The position numbers and the translations under genes are program-made. 64,000 nucleotides of DNA, from positions 1 through 64,000 of the forward strand of contig JARBJD010000370.1 in NCBI GenBank assembly GCA_033064195.1. The letters run 5' to 3'. Shown here piece after piece: positions 30,786-44,116 of the stretch. The notes beneath the pieces were generated by a model, which was not told the DNA's origin, made no database searches, and saw only the letters and a list, made by a program, of their open reading frames with translations. Position 1 is the stretch's first letter; each line of letters begins with the position of its first letter. This stretch comes from Blattamonas nauphoetae (Eukaryota > Preaxostyla > Oxymonadida).

Positions 30786-32406
30786 GTGATCACGACCATG
30801 ACAATGTGATCACTCTCTTGTCATTTCCGGCATTTCATATTCTCCAGTTTTCTTTGATTATAGTCTGTAGAATAAGGATGGAAAGTTATTGGAAGACACA
30901 TAAAAAGGATGTACTCGCGAGATGTAAGGAAAAGTTCGGCAAAGTTCTTGGAGGACGAGCATACACTCAACTTGCTCGAAAGCAACTGTCGACACATTCC
31001 GAATGTCTCCTCTATGCGTACGATCATTGGACACGATTCTACCTGGGGAAGGCATATATAAAAGATATCTCATACATTTTTCGAACCAACCGACAGTTCT
31101 TGTGGCACATTCGGAATCAACGAGAGCGACGAAATGCAGGGATGATTACAAATGATCGCAGACTGTCTGACGATCAAGAAGTCGAGCTTGTTGGCGAAAT
31201 ACACAACCTTGCGAACCTTCATCGACCAGTAGGAAGGACTGGGATAATCAAGTTAGTCAAGAAAAATTTCATACAAATGTCACCCAGGGATGGGTTCATC
31301 GGTTTTTAGGCCGGCACAGAAAGACTCTTACACGCACAATTGCCAAGCCGTTAGAAAGCTCACGATCCCGACTACAAAAGAGGATGATTAGGAAATACAA
31401 GAAACGATTACAAGATTCTGTTGTGGGTGTCCATCCACGACTCATATTCAATTGCGATGAAAGTCTGTTGAAAAGGCTGGATCCGTCGGGACAAAGAGAG
31501 TTGTGGTAAAAAGGAATCTGCTCCACCCCGATTCAAAACTAGTGCAAGTAAAAAGTGACCGGTATATTAGCTTGCATACCGTTTGAAGGCAGAGCTGTAA
31601 AACCATTGATCGTCATCAAAGCGAACAAACTCGACGGAAAGGTTGCGCAGGAGGTGAAGAAAGGAAATATAGATGCTGTCACCGGAGTTAGCCAAAGTGG
31701 ATTGATCCAGTCAGATCAATACATGGACTGGATCGATGAACAGTTCATCCCACACGTGCAAAAAGTCCGTGTCCAACAAAACCTCCTTGACAATACCGCG
31801 GTGCTCCTGGCGGACAATCTTGAAATTCATAAAACTGAGAAGATAAAGCAAAACCTTGTAGTTAACAACATCATCCTATTCACCTTCCCCCCTGCATCTT
31901 CCCATCTCACTCAGCCATGTGACCAACTGACCTTCACCGCCCTGAAGCAAATGGAACGAAAAGATAATGAAATACAAGATGCTAGAACGCAAACAAACCG
32001 ATTTAGCGAAGCTGCCCTGACACTAGCAAGTTGTACAGACGAAAAAAAGAACCGGTTGGCTTTTCGCGATGCTGGCTTCACAATAAAGGAGACAAAAGGC
32101 AAACGGACTGTTGCGCTCAATGAAGATGTATTCACAGAGATGGAAGAGCATTGCATCCCTGATGAGGAAGAATCACAGAAGGAGAAAAGTGAGGATGATC
32201 GGAACCCGTTGTTTGGTTTTATGAATAGGCAGCAGTTCCCCACTCGATGGGCTCCGAAGTACAGACAGTAAGGAGTTGATTATATTCTTGTTTTACTTAC
32301 ATTCCACAGTTTTTTGATAATTGACTATTTATATTTGCTGGAATAAGTCCGAAATGATGAAGATGAAATGTCATTGGGGCGATCAACATGACATACCGGT
32401 GATCAC
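30786..32406 (+). mobile_element. pogo-like DNA transposon inserted in gene C
   Basis: The insertion is about 1.6 kb. The palindrome GTGATCAC is present at both junctions (30786-30793 and 32399-32406) and is either a target duplication or part of the ends. Just inside, the two ends are imperfect inverted repeats (ATGACAATGTGATC versus ATGTCATGTTGATC, then TGTCATTT and TGACATTT). Removing the insert with one GTGATCAC gives continuous receptor-like sequence. Canonical pogo elements duplicate TA, so the junction is atypical and the exact tips are uncertain. Confidence 0.7.
30878..32271 (+). pseudogene. pogo/Tigger-type transposase, broken
   Basis: The N-terminal part (from MESYWKTHKKDVLARC at 30878) has helix-turn-helix-like sequence. 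The DDE_1 catalytic core follows: FNCDESLL near 31450, a VTGILACIPFEG strand near 31553, VLLADNLEIHK near 31800, and FPPASSHLTQPCDQLTFTALK near 31890, so all three acidic positions are visible. The frame changes near 31305, and there is a stop cluster near 31505-31555, so the gene is inactive. It lies in the same direction as the host gene it interrupts. The closest family by motif is pogo/Tigger/jerky. Tc1 is less likely because of the QPCD motif. Confidence 0.8.
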
Positions 32407-33871
32407 CAACGGAGTGGTGTGGGTCTTTCCTGATGGAGAGATATCGAAAGACGTCAAACTCGCAAAACCTGTCACATTCTCCACTCCCGCCGACATCACT
32501 CCTCCCTTCTCGTTATTGACAAGTGCGTCAGCCCACATCATGAAGTCCGACCTGCGATTCGCTGTAATCTTCCTCCACTTCGACAGAGATGTGAGTGGAT
32601 CGTACGACTTCGTTGTGGAGGAGAGGGGGAAGGATGTGACGTTCACAGTTGTGGTGGAATCAGCAGGAACGACAGGTGAGACAGAGGAGTTTGTTGTGGT
32701 TGGTGATTCGAGAGTGCTGACCGACGACACGACGTACACAATCAAGTCACTTGTTGCGACACCAGGAAGTTCATCGACACCAGTTGTGATGAGCGAGAAG
32801 ATCACATTCCACATCCCGAAATCATCGTTTGTGCCTCCCGTTGAACCAGAAGATCCTACAGACCCGAAAAAAGACAATGACAAGAAAGCGATGTCAAAAG
32901 AAATGAAAGCGATGCTGAGCTGGCTGATTCCTTTCGTCGCGTGCCTGCTGATCGCTCTACTCCTCGCCATCGTCATCATCATTCTGCTCCGTCGCCGAAA
33001 GAACAAAGCCGAGACATCGCTGAAAGAGATGGAAGAACAGACCGACGACCATGTGGACGAAAAGATCGAGGTTGAGGGATTGGCTGCTGAAAACACGAAT
33101 GCAGCGATAAATCCTGATGTCATCAGCCACTCCAACTTCAAACCCGACAACAGCGTCCTTCCGACCGAAGAGGGACGTCAACCAGTTTCCAAAAATGATG
33201 CGTTTGGGGAGTTGATGGAAGTGATGAAATGCAGTGGAGATTTCGCAGTCTCGACAACTCGAATGAACATCACACTCTATTCAGTGATCCACACACAAAA
33301 GAAAGACATTGGGAAGCGGACGATTGGTGTTCAGATTGTGAATGGATTGAAGCAGGTTGTTGCTCGTCGAGGACGAAGTGATGTTCTGACTCAACTGTCG
33401 CCACACTGGATTCTTCTTGATTCAGCTGGGAATGTTCACCTGAAACTTGACATGAGCTCGACAGAAGCGGAGCAAGCAGCACTGTTTGCTCAGAGACAAC
33501 AGAACGCTCACGCGATTGGAGTGGAAGGAGAGAAGTGTGGGATGGATGGTCTTCGCTGGCGAGCACCTGAAGTGGTTGCTGGAAATGGACAAGTGGAAGG
33601 TCAGAATGCGTCAGTTTTTAGTCTTGGCCTGATCTTGTGGGAGATTGAGACTGGGCTTGTTCCGTATGGCGAAGTGGATGCGATTGTTGCTCAGAAGCAG
33701 TCTGGGACTGGAATTGTGCCGAAACTATCTGATTTGCATGACGAGGAGTTCGTCGCATTGTTGGCGCGATGTCTGTCAGTGAATCCGAAAGAGCGACCAA
33801 CACTGACTGAAGTTGGAGAGTTCCTGTCGTCACACAAACACGAATCAGCGATCGCTGAATCTCAGATTTAG

Positions 33872-34632
33872 ATGAAAGCACAAGTGGGATTTGTCAGACA
33901 CTTCAACTTCATATCTCACTCAATTGATTTGGAGATACTCACTCCACTTCAGAGCATTCTGAGTTGTCTTGATTTGCGGGACAGATGGAAAGTAGAATCT
34001 GAAATGGGACCAGACGAACACTTCCTCTCCTCACTTCACAACACCATCTATATCAAGTTCATGTCGTTGTTATTGATTTCATTGGTATTGTAACCACTTC
34101 ATTTTCCTTTCTCACTCACACTCTCTTTCTTTGTCATTATTGTCATGTCAGTCTATCACGTTAGTAGTCTCATGCCTCTCTCCTTCTTTTCACACACCTT
34201 TTCGTTCCTCACCTCGCATGTCGTCATCTCACATCTCACCTTCCCTCAGCCTCTCCTCTTCCGTCTTCCACGACGCTCTTGTCATCCGACAGTTGCATCT
34301 GGAAGAACTGAAGCTTCACTCCACTCTGGAGACTCTTCTGGGACTTTTCTGTATTCTTCTTTGGATTCGAATGAATCAGCATTTCATGACGCCACATCAC
34401 ATCATCACCCCTCAAACAGACGTAAAAGCACTGTTTTGTCTGAAAATAGTCGTTCATCCGATCGGAGTTATGTTCATTCGAAACAATGACGTCGGGTGTG
34501 GGCAAGGGTCGACTTTTCTGGACACTCGTGACGACTTTATGGCACACTCCGATCCAACCCTTTCTTCTGTCTTTACCAAAATCTTTTCATTCTCAGTCTT
34601 CTCCCGCCAAGTACTTAAGATTTCAATCACCG
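33872..34632. other. intergenic between receptors C and D
   Basis: The 5' part repeats the downstream flank of gene B (34235-34390 versus 23640-23830). The 3' 80 bp, up to the ATG of D, is closely matched at 44880-44961 in front of member E (CATTCTCAGTCTTCTCCC versus CATTCTCAATCTTCTCCC), so it is probably a conserved promoter/leader block of D and E. Confidence 0.55.
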
Positions 34633-37600
34633 ATGATGATACACCTCTCTGTCCTCGCTATATTCACCTCCATTCTGAGACCCCACATATCTCCAATATC
34701 ATCGTCAAATGTGGTCAACTTGGAAAGCATCATCAAACCTTTATTCTGCAGTGGATCATCAGACTCTTCACAACACGTCTCACTCCCGGAGGGTGTTGTT
34801 CACACACAGAATTTTCTGCTTATTTCCTCAAGCATCGTGGTGAACGGCGGAACCGAAACAGTTCTCAGATACCTGGATGGCAACCGTGATGAAGAGACTC
34901 CGATCGCAAAAGAAGGCAACCATCTTCCACCAAAAGGAATCAACAGTCTTTTCGATCTTCAGAATGCTTCACTATCGCTTCAGCGTGTTGTTGTGGACAT
35001 GTCGTCTCTGTCTGCCAATCAGGACGTTCGATGTGCCGTGCTTGCTTCGTCAACGATTGTCGTCTCTTTTTGCGAGTTTTTCTGGACAGATGTGAAGTCA
35101 CTGTTCGTTCTTCGATCAGGCTCGCCCTACGAACATGCCTCGTCGTCAGTCACGTTGGCCATTGGTATCCGTTCAACCCCGGATTCAACCCCACAAGTGT
35201 CTATCCACTCGTGTTCCTTCTCAAAGTGTTCAATCACAAAATCATCTTATGAAATATATGCACAGGGTTGGGAGGCGTGAGTACTTTTAGGCTTATCGTG
35301 AGATCTTTTGACCTCACGATGAGATTTTTGGGTGAGATCAATCTCCTATTTAAGCGTATCAATTTCTTCAGTTATAGATTGTTGTCTCTCTCTGATTTTG
35401 AATATTTCATGACAAAAATGATTCTACTTCACCCCTATTGACTTACTGTCCTGCTTACTGTCACAAAAACGGTTTGAGGACGCATCTTTCCCAGGTTAAT
35501 TCATGAAACTGTACTTTCCTCATTCTATATGAACTCGTATCTCACAAAAACAGTCTTATGATAGCCTTTTCATCTCTTTCCGCACGTGTATCCTCTTTTG
35601 AAGAACTTTTCAAGCTCTGTTAATGAGGATTCAACAGCTTCAATGGGCTTGTTTTGACTCAACATTATGATTGCATATTTTACTTTTGATAACGAAATTT
35701 GAGCAAACATAGTATTTTTAGAAGCTTTAAGAGTCAAATTGAAAGAAATCGGGAGGTGAGATCGAAAAACGGTGAGATCGGTCTGATCGAATCCCATGCC
35801 TGTATATGCAGGATGTCTCTACCTGTACCGCCTGACCACATCAACCGTCACTATCAATGCCTGCTCCTTCGACGATTGGTATCCAGGGAACGATACCTAC
35901 ACAAAACAGTTTGGAGGCGCAATCGGCACCCATTCAACCTCAGCTCCGCTTCAAATCACCCATTCCAATTTCACACTGAACGGACATCCGACAAACAAGA
36001 ACAATGGCGGGTTCCTCTCGTTTTACTCATCAACATCGTCCAACTATCAAATTCCGCCACATGTCTCGACTATCAGTAACTGTCGTTTCATTGGTGATAC
36101 GAAAACGACTGGACTTTTTCTCAGACTCGCGGAAGACCACGGAATAAGAACGGGGTCGTTCTCAGTGACCGATACGCAGATTCTCAACATAAATTCAAGG
36201 CTCTCAATCACCATCAAGATTCTCGAATCGTCTTCAGGGTTCACGCGAACCGAAATCTCCAACTCCTCAATCGATTTCAATGTACAATGCAACATTCATC
36301 CCGTCCTCTTTGTTGACAGCAAACTCGACCGCTGTCCAATCTCTGTGCGGTACGAAGAAGCCTTGTTTCTCTTCTCGGGAACCTCTTTCACTGGCAAGTC
36401 GACGAACACAACGATCTCGTTCGTTCATCTCTCTGAAACAAGCCATGTTGTCTTCCACAAATGTGACTTCACAGACTGTTCTCCAGCATCAGCTTCAACA
36501 TGCATTATTTACTCGAAAACTCTTCCCTCACTGGTCCTGGACACTTGCTCGTTCACAAATTGCTCTGGAGGAAAGTCAGTCTTTGAAATCACAAAATCTT
36601 ATTCTTCCTTCTATTTCTGCTCCTTCACCAATGTTACTGGGTCAACTGCCAATATCATGTATTTATCCTCCAACTATGCCAATTTCTTCGAAGGATGCCG
36701 ATTTGATCTGGAGGAGACGAATATGGTGGATGTTCATGACCCAACGTCTCAATTCGCATATCTCAACGACACTGTTGTGTTCGGATGCACATCCAATCGA
36801 CAGATGTACTTAGGATATTCTTGGTGGAATAAGCAAGAATTTTCAGCTGTCCAGATTGTCAATTCCGAGGCGGAAAAGAACGAGATGAGAGTGGGCACAT
36901 GGCCAACCGAACCAGAAGAACCATCCAGCGAAGAATCAACAGAGACAGAGTCAAACGAGACGGAAGAAGAACCGGAACAACCAATCCCACTTTTCTCATC
37001 GCTGTCAGATGCCCTCGGGAACATTTCCACTTCTTCACCACTGGACACTGTCATCACTTTCTCGAATGGTATTTTCACTGAAGACAGTCCTCTGTCGGTG
37101 TCACAGATTGTCGAAATTGTCGGAGATGGATCCAATTCCAGCGATGTCCACTCCACGCAGTTGAAAACTGATGGCTTCGTTTCGAAATCCAATGGCAAGC
37201 TCACTCTCCGCTCACTCCGACTCGTTCCTTCATCACCATCGTCAGTTCTTGGCTCAACTGAAGACAATGGCGGTCTGATTATGTTGAATGTGATTGTGGA
37301 AGACATCTCTGACCAATCCGTCCCTTTGTTTCGGTTTGCGGCAGGTTCATCGGAGATCCGTCACTCCACCTTCAAGAACATCAATTCAACAGAGTCGCTC
37401 ATCTTTGTGTCGCAAACATCCTCCCTCGTCATCACAAACATTCTCTTTATGACCATCACACGCACCAGCCTCGAACCAACTCCATATGAGTCCACACAGT
37501 GTGCGAGCTGCATTGAGGGAAAGACGAGTGGAAGAGTGAAAGTGATTTATTGTCGTTTTGGAGCGTGCACAACGAATGGTCGAGCTGGAGCGATCGATTT

Positions 37601-40600
37601 GGTGAAGAACCACGAGAACAGTGCTTTCGAGATGAGCTCTAGTTATTTTGATCAGAACAAGGCTGGGGAAGAGGTTCCTGACAATAAGAGAGGAGATGAT
37701 GTCGTCCTGAAGTCGTTCGAAGACTCCAACACCATTCTCGATTTGTCGACCATCCAGTCGTTCCCCTCCACTTCTTCGATTCTGATCGACTCACAACACG
37801 CAATCGTCCCTCCTCCTGCCCTCATTTACATGAACTCAGCCGGTGTTCTTCATCCTCTGACTTGGAGTTACACGTACGGTCGGATCCACATTTCCCTCCT
37901 CGAGACATACTCTCTCCAATACCTGCTTGAACATCGATTCCGGAACAATTCGAATACTAAACTGACCATCCTCACTTCGACCGAGACTCTGGCTCCATTC
38001 ATCTTTCAGAATTCAACCGTACAAGTGGATCTCTCGAGCTACACGTCTTCCATCATTTCAGTGGAACAACAGGACAAAGTGTTCATTACGATCCAAAATG
38101 CGTCCTTGTCGTTCTCATCAGCCACTTTCGCGTTTGGGCATCTGACCAAAACAGCCTTCACTTGTGATAAGAATTCATCCATTTCACTCAGCTTAACAGC
38201 CTTCACATTCACCAATCCAACGCTCACCCATTCATTTATCGATTCTGTAGGTCCTTTGGTCCGTTTCGAATATCAGGACTCCAAACAACCAATCACTCTG
38301 GACAACATTCCCTTTATTCGACTCATTCGGACAGAGCAGGATGCTTCTCTCAGTTTCAATTACGTTACTCCTCTTCTCGCCGATTCTCTGACCGCTCCGT
38401 TCATCGAATGTGTGGGAGCTGAGACATTTCAGATGGAAGGTCTAACATTGAGTTCATCTCACCTCAATTCGGCATCGTTTGTTTCCGCCAAAGATTCAGC
38501 TCTCACACTCAGATGGATTAAGATCCAACTTCTCAAGTCCACAGTCGATGGTGCGTTCCTCCACCTTGATTCTTGTTCTCTCACATCCGATTACGATACC
38601 GGGAATTTAAGTTCAGGTGTGCGGGGTGGTCTGGTTTATTGCCAGAATTCAACTGTCGAATTCGAAGACTTGAAATCGAACTCATGTTCAGCGAAACAAG
38701 GCGGCTTTCTTTTCTCAAAAGAATGCAATACGACCATTTTCGATGCAGTCTTCACGAACTGCGAGGCTGAAGAAGGTGGAATTGCATGCATTGTCTCATC
38801 TTATCTTCGCCTCACTTCAAATTCTTTCGTCTCCAACTCAGCAAAGAGGGGAGGAGTGTTCTGGATCGACTTTGGAGACCAATCCACATCATCAGTCTAT
38901 TCATTATCAAATTCAAATTACACATCCAACACTGCCCGTGATGAGGATGAGAATGGAGTGGATTCTGGGAAGGGAGGAGCGATCTATGTGAAAGGGACGA
39001 CAACTGCAAAGACACCTTTCAGTACCAGTGGTCATTATGAGGGGAATACAGCTGCTGTTGGGAATGATGTGTTCGTCGAGGAGGCAGTGCTGGGAGAAAT
39101 AGGACCTGATCTTCTGTCGAACGGTTATGCAGAGTCCTACAGTAGATTCCCACACCTCGTAATCGAGAACTATGATGGAGATGAGGATGAGATCACCAGA
39201 ATCTCAAACCTCGTGCCCTATCCATCGATCCGTGTTTCAAAATCTGGGAAGGATGATCCAGCATGTCGATGGAGCAACACCTACTGTCTGACAATCCAAT
39301 ACGCGCTCCAACATCTTAAGTCCCCCTCTTCTCAACGGAAGCATGTTCCAACGAGAATGTGTTCAATATAACGATTCAATGACAACGGAACCAGTCGAAT
39401 TGGAGAAACACGATTTGATTTATGTCAGTTACAGTTCTTCAAGCACATCGGTTTACTCTCTGTCTCTCTCAGCAGCGTATGACACAAAGGAGGGAATCAT
39501 GTTCACGATTACTGATGAATCGAGATTGACAGCTGTGAGGGTCAAGTTTTTGTTGAAATCATCGCACCAAGTTGTGACCGTGAACTCCAAGGATGGACGA
39601 CTTGCGATGCAAAACTGCTTTGTCTTGATTGAGAGCGACTTGACGACATCAAAATCACCAATCAATTCTGTGGGAAGCTCACTCGCCCTGAACAACGTTT
39701 CATTCGCCCCAACTCTCACCGCATCAATTTCAACACTCTCTGCCCCTCTCGTCCATTACGCCCCGACGCCCTCAGCTGGAAAGGAGTTGGGATCTGGTTC
39801 GTGCGATATTACCAACTGTACTCTCACGAATCTCACTTTTCCGAAGACAACGATGTTCGTGATCGAAACGAGCGGGCAGGTCAGTTTTCTTCTTCAACCT
39901 ATCTATCGCGTCACAACAGATTTGGAACATGGAAAATTCATTTCTCTGAAAGGACAGTCATTCAAACAGCAGATTCAGCCTTCTCTTTGGCACTCGAACC
40001 CGAGCACATCAGATCTGCCCTATTTCATTGGGGAGGATGTTTCAATGGACGAAGACGACAAGTGGAGAACAGGCTCACTTGTGTATTGGCTGATCTCTCC
40101 TTCGATTGAGATTTTCATTGGATCAGTTGAGAACGCTGTCGATCATCCGAATTGTGGATCATCCACTTTCCAGTGCACCACTCTCGATTCTGCCTTCAAA
40201 TCAGCTGGTCTCAACGACCTCTCCACTCTCTCGCTTTCAACATCAACGTCGCTCTCATCGGAACTGTCAGCGAAGTCCTTGTGGGTGATCAAGTCGTCTT
40301 CGGCGACGAAGCAAGAAATCGAGTTTGACAAGACTGGCTCGATCGAAGTTGCAAGTTCCGGGAGCAAATTGTCATTTGAGTCGATCGTCTTCACTGTTGC
40401 CCCAACATGTCAGTCAGCCACTCTCATTGTGATTGAGGAAGGAGAGATCTCTTTCTCGTCGTGTCTGATCGGAACGACAATCAGTGAATCAACACTTGTT
40501 CTCCCAACATCAACAGCGACTCTGATTGAAGTACAGGCAGCTGGAACACTCACCCTCACCGACACTCTGATCCAACATATCGCATTCTCACATGCCACTC

Positions 40601-43600
40601 TCGGATCAGCCATCTGTCTTCATCTCGGCGCGACAATCTCCTCAAGTGGAACAAAACCCATCACAGACATTTCGTCACAAGCAGCTGGAAGCCATGTACT
40701 CGTTCTCTCCTCGACAGAACTGGAATCATCATCGATTGAATCTATCGCCACACAATTCACAACTTGGGGACCGACTCTGACAACGAATGGAGCACGCTTC
40801 TCGAAAGCCCAGATCGACGAGTTTGTCGAGATCGATACTGGGAGAGTGGATGAGCTGATCTATCACTGGCATCCGTATGAAGGAATAACGATGTTTGTTG
40901 ATTCTGAGGGAAGAGATCACCCGAAATGTGGACTTTCTGCTCTTCCGTGCTCCTCACTCTCAGCCAATGTCGAGAATGTTGGTGATGGAGAAGCGATTGT
41001 TGTCTGCAGTGCTCTGACTGAAACAACTGGATTCATTGCAACGAAGGATCTCTCAGTCAAAACATCGGACGACACGAAACAGACCCTTTCTGTGTCAAGT
41101 TCGACAACCTTCACATCGCGCAGCTCGTCTCTCGCATTCACGAACCTGAAGTTCGTTCCTCTCACTTCGAATCCATCCCAGAATGTGGAACCGTTGGGAA
41201 GAACTGATTCTCTGTTCGTTGTGGAATCTGGCTCGATTGAACTGACAGACTGCTCACTCTCATCTTTTGTCATCGCCAACAAACCACTGATCACCCACAT
41301 GTCTGGCTCACTGACTCTTGAATCATGTGAAATATCGTCGATTACTCGCTCTTCAGGAAATGGGACAGTGTTGGACACAAAAATGGAAGATATCACATCA
41401 ATCTCCCTGAACGAGGTCACATTCTCGTCGATGTCATCGTCGAAAGAATCTTCGCTTCTCGCTCTTTCCTTCCCCTCTCTTGATGAAGACGAGCCTGCTC
41501 CACTCTTTGACTTCACTCTGACTAATCTTCACTTCGTTGAGATGACTGGCAATGAAGATGAGTCGTGATTTGTCTCTGTCGTTGGATCCAGACTCGGAGA
41601 TTGGATTTCTGAAAACGATACTCGATTCGAAGGATCATACACTGAAACTACACCACTGAATCATTTTTGGAGTTTTGACGCATTCCACGAACTCCCAGCC
41701 TCGCTCTTGTTCTATCTGCTTCCATCGACTGGATCAGTGGGAGTGTCGAGTTCTGGATACGACATGGGGAAGTGTGGATCGAACAGTGTTTGGTGTTCGA
41801 CGATTGAACGATCCTTGACTCGCCTGACTCCGCAGAACACGAAGAAGATTGTTGTGATGGACGAGGTGTTGCTGTCAACTTCGATCGAACTTCCCGACGA
41901 GTTGACATTCGCAGGGAATCCGAATGAACCGAGCACGTGTGTAGTGTCAGCCGCTGGTTCCTTTGTGTCTGAAGGCATCGATTTCACCACATTTTCCAAG
42001 CTGATATTTTCACTGCCATCGACTCAAACAGCCGAGGCAGTGATTGTGCACTCATCGATCACACTCACACTCTCCCATCTTGAACTGTCATCGACAGCAG
42101 AATCGTCAGCTTGCTTCCTGAAAGTGGGAACTGGAAGTGCGGACTTGTCAGACATCAAGATCCGATCGGAGATGGCTCAGAACTCGATTCTTTTCTCGTT
42201 TGTTGGGAAGTCACTGTGGTCAGGGTCGGAGAATGGGAAGATTGGGATGGTTGGAGAGATTTCGACCAAGTTGAAAGCGAGCAAGATTTGGAGAGAGCAC
42301 AATCAGCAACGTGAACATTTCAGAGTGCTCTGGAACGACGTTCATCACCGCAAAAGATGGAGACGAGCTCTCCATCCAGAACTCTGTCTTCTCATCTCTC
42401 ACTCCTTCGACAACATTCAACGAAGCAGAATCCTCAGATTTGTGTGTCTGGGAGACGAGTCTCATCGACATTGACGGCACACCGACATCGCTCTCTCACG
42501 CAGATCTGACAAACATTCCACAAGGAGCCATCTCGATCTCAGACGCTCCTCTCACTTTGACTGGATGCAAATTCAGCTCGAATTCTCCTTCCAACTTGGA
42601 GTGGCCTTCTGTCCACCGAAATGTGAAGTGCTCGAATGGAACTGTGTCGATCGCAGAAATCGGAGGAGGCGATGGAGTGTCACCGCCTCACCATTGGATC
42701 TGGACAGATGAATGCACCGTCACGAAAGATAACGACAATGTGGAAGCACCTCTCTTCGTCCCGACTCTTGTTGCGAATGAATCCACGAGCACGCTGGACA
42801 GGACACTGAAGGAATATTCGGTGAAAGTTGTTGGGACGACGATGGTTCCATGCGGGCTCAAGTTGGAAGTGTTTGAAGCTCCGTTCGAATCCAAAGCGAA
42901 CACAGCAGGCGACCCAATCGAGTTCGACATCTCGTCACTCAATCCAACAAAATGGACAGAAACTGAATTGTCGTTCGTCCTCCCACAGTCCTCTCTGAGT
43001 GAATTGGATAAGAAATCAGACATTCGCTGCCGACTCCTGTTTGGTGATGACCAGACCACAGACTCGTTCTCGTTGACTGGCTCATCGAAATCAAACATGT
43101 CGCAAGGCGGAGTGGTCACCTCGATTGTGGTTCCGATTGTTGTTGTGATCATCGTCGCTCTGCTCCTCCTCATCATCCTGATCGTGCTGTGTCGCCGTCG
43201 AAAGACGAAGAAAGAAGCAGGACAAACAAGCCAAGAATTGGACACCACCGATGTCATTGATGTGATGAAGGAAGATGGAGACGCACAAGACGATACCATC
43301 AAACCGATATTCGGAGCGTCGAAAGATCATTCGAAGCAGAGCTCACTTCTGATGGTGAGCGACGACAACGGGCAGGATTCGACGGCTCAGCGAGTGGATC
43401 CAACGTGCTTTGTTCCTGTTCAGTATGTGTCAGCGATCGGATGCGATGGCGAGAACAGTGTGATCTCAGTGGATTCGCGAAACACGCTGTATCATCGTCT
43501 TCACGTCGAGAAGAAGAAGGATCTGGCGAAGAGGACAGTGGCGTTGCAGATTGTGAAGGGACTGGAGCGAATGGTGAAAGAACGACCGTCGAGTGAGATA

Positions 43601-44116
43601 TTCTCGAAGCTGTCTCCACACTGGATCATCATGGACTACACCGACAATGTGTTCCTGCGAGTGGAGAGCCAACTGCAACAACAATCGCAAGGAGGTGAGA
43701 TGAAAGGGAGGGAGTCTCGAAGCAACGAAGATCGTCGATGGAATGCGCCTGAACAGGAGACGAAGGAGGGTGAGAACGAGACAGGGAAGGAGGAAGGAGG
43801 AATCGACGAAATGAAGGCGTCGGTTTTTCGGCTCGGCCTGGTCTTGTGGGAGATTGAGACTGAGCTTGTGCCCTTCGGGGAGTTGGATGCAGTGAATGCG
43901 TCTCGGCAGATGAAGGCGGGCGTGTTGCCTCTGATCCACAACTGGGAGGACGAGTCGTTTGCGGATCTTGTTCGTGAATGCCTCTCTCTGTCACCCGACG
44001 ATCGCCCCACGTTGGCAGACGTGAAATCGCGTCTGAGCGTTCTGAGCACCCAACTACAGATTCCTGTTCAGCCCGTTCCGAACGAGCCAGTTGACCTTTC
44101 TGGCGTTACTGGCTGA
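34633..44116 (+). pseudogene. receptor D: very long beta-helix/pseudokinase gene, broken
   Basis: The chosen start is ATG at 34633, giving a signal peptide (MMIHLSVLAIFTSIL). The ectodomain spans about 8 kb and contains repeated cysteine modules, for example DHPNCGSSTFQCTTL near 40140 and DHPKCGLSALPCSSL near 40917, each opening a new beta-helix block. An acidic hinge (36910-36980) separates two blocks. The membrane span is near 43110-43190 (IVVPIVVVIIVALLLLIIL), followed by RRRK and a pseudokinase (KLSPHWIIMD, RWNAPE, VFRLGLVLWEIETELVPFG, DRPTL). Breaks: a 540-bp MITE at 35263-35802 (excision would keep frame), a frame change near 39350, an in-frame TGA at 41566-41568 and a frame change near 42290. 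Few breaks in about 3,000 codons implies recent loss, or assembly errors. It is the largest member here. Confidence 0.78.
35263..35802. mobile_element. 540-bp hAT-type MITE inside gene D
   Basis: The ends are inverted repeats of the hAT type (CAGGGTTGGGAGGC at the left; CAGGCATGGGATTC as reverse complement at the right). They are flanked by an exact 8-bp duplication TATATGCA at 35255-35262 and 35803-35810, as hAT elements make. There is no coding sequence. Removing the element and one duplication joins receptor codons as YEIYA-GCLYLY without a frame change, which confirms the borders. Confidence 0.88.

Larger units (their letters stand above)
28569..33871 (+). pseudogene. receptor C: beta-helix/pseudokinase gene split by a DNA transposon
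   Basis: A paralogue of gene B. The first frame (28569-30617) starts with a signal peptide (MITVLALFHILHSTDAVC) and a beta-helix (CTFNEM, CSATIGYHSAGGGAIF, FTECSSDSMGGSMYV), then a first beta-sandwich near 30290-30500. A frame change near 30540 leads into a second sandwich (SYWMLVGKDETKWNITL). That is cut at about 30786 by a pogo-like insertion and continues at about 32399 with a third sandwich (SGSYDFVVEERGKDVTF), stalk, membrane span near 32915-32990 and the pseudokinase tail (LSPHWILLD, RWRAPE, ERPTL). The tail is about 85% identical to gene B by eye. With the insertion and the frame change it cannot make the full receptor. The 3' part alone is open from 32321 to 33871 but lacks a signal peptide. 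Confidence 0.8.

Noticed and set aside
35277-35811. A 535-bp intron in receptor D (GTGAGT donor, ATGCAG acceptor)
   Set aside because: Exact splicing at these sites would not keep the reading frame, whereas the 8-bp TATATGCA duplication and CAGG ends define a hAT-type insertion whose removal does keep it.
41566-41568. Stop-codon reassignment (TGA read as an amino acid) to explain the in-frame stop in receptor D
   Set aside because: The intact gene B and the open Polinton genes use ordinary stops, and D also has frame changes, so decay or assembly error is simpler.
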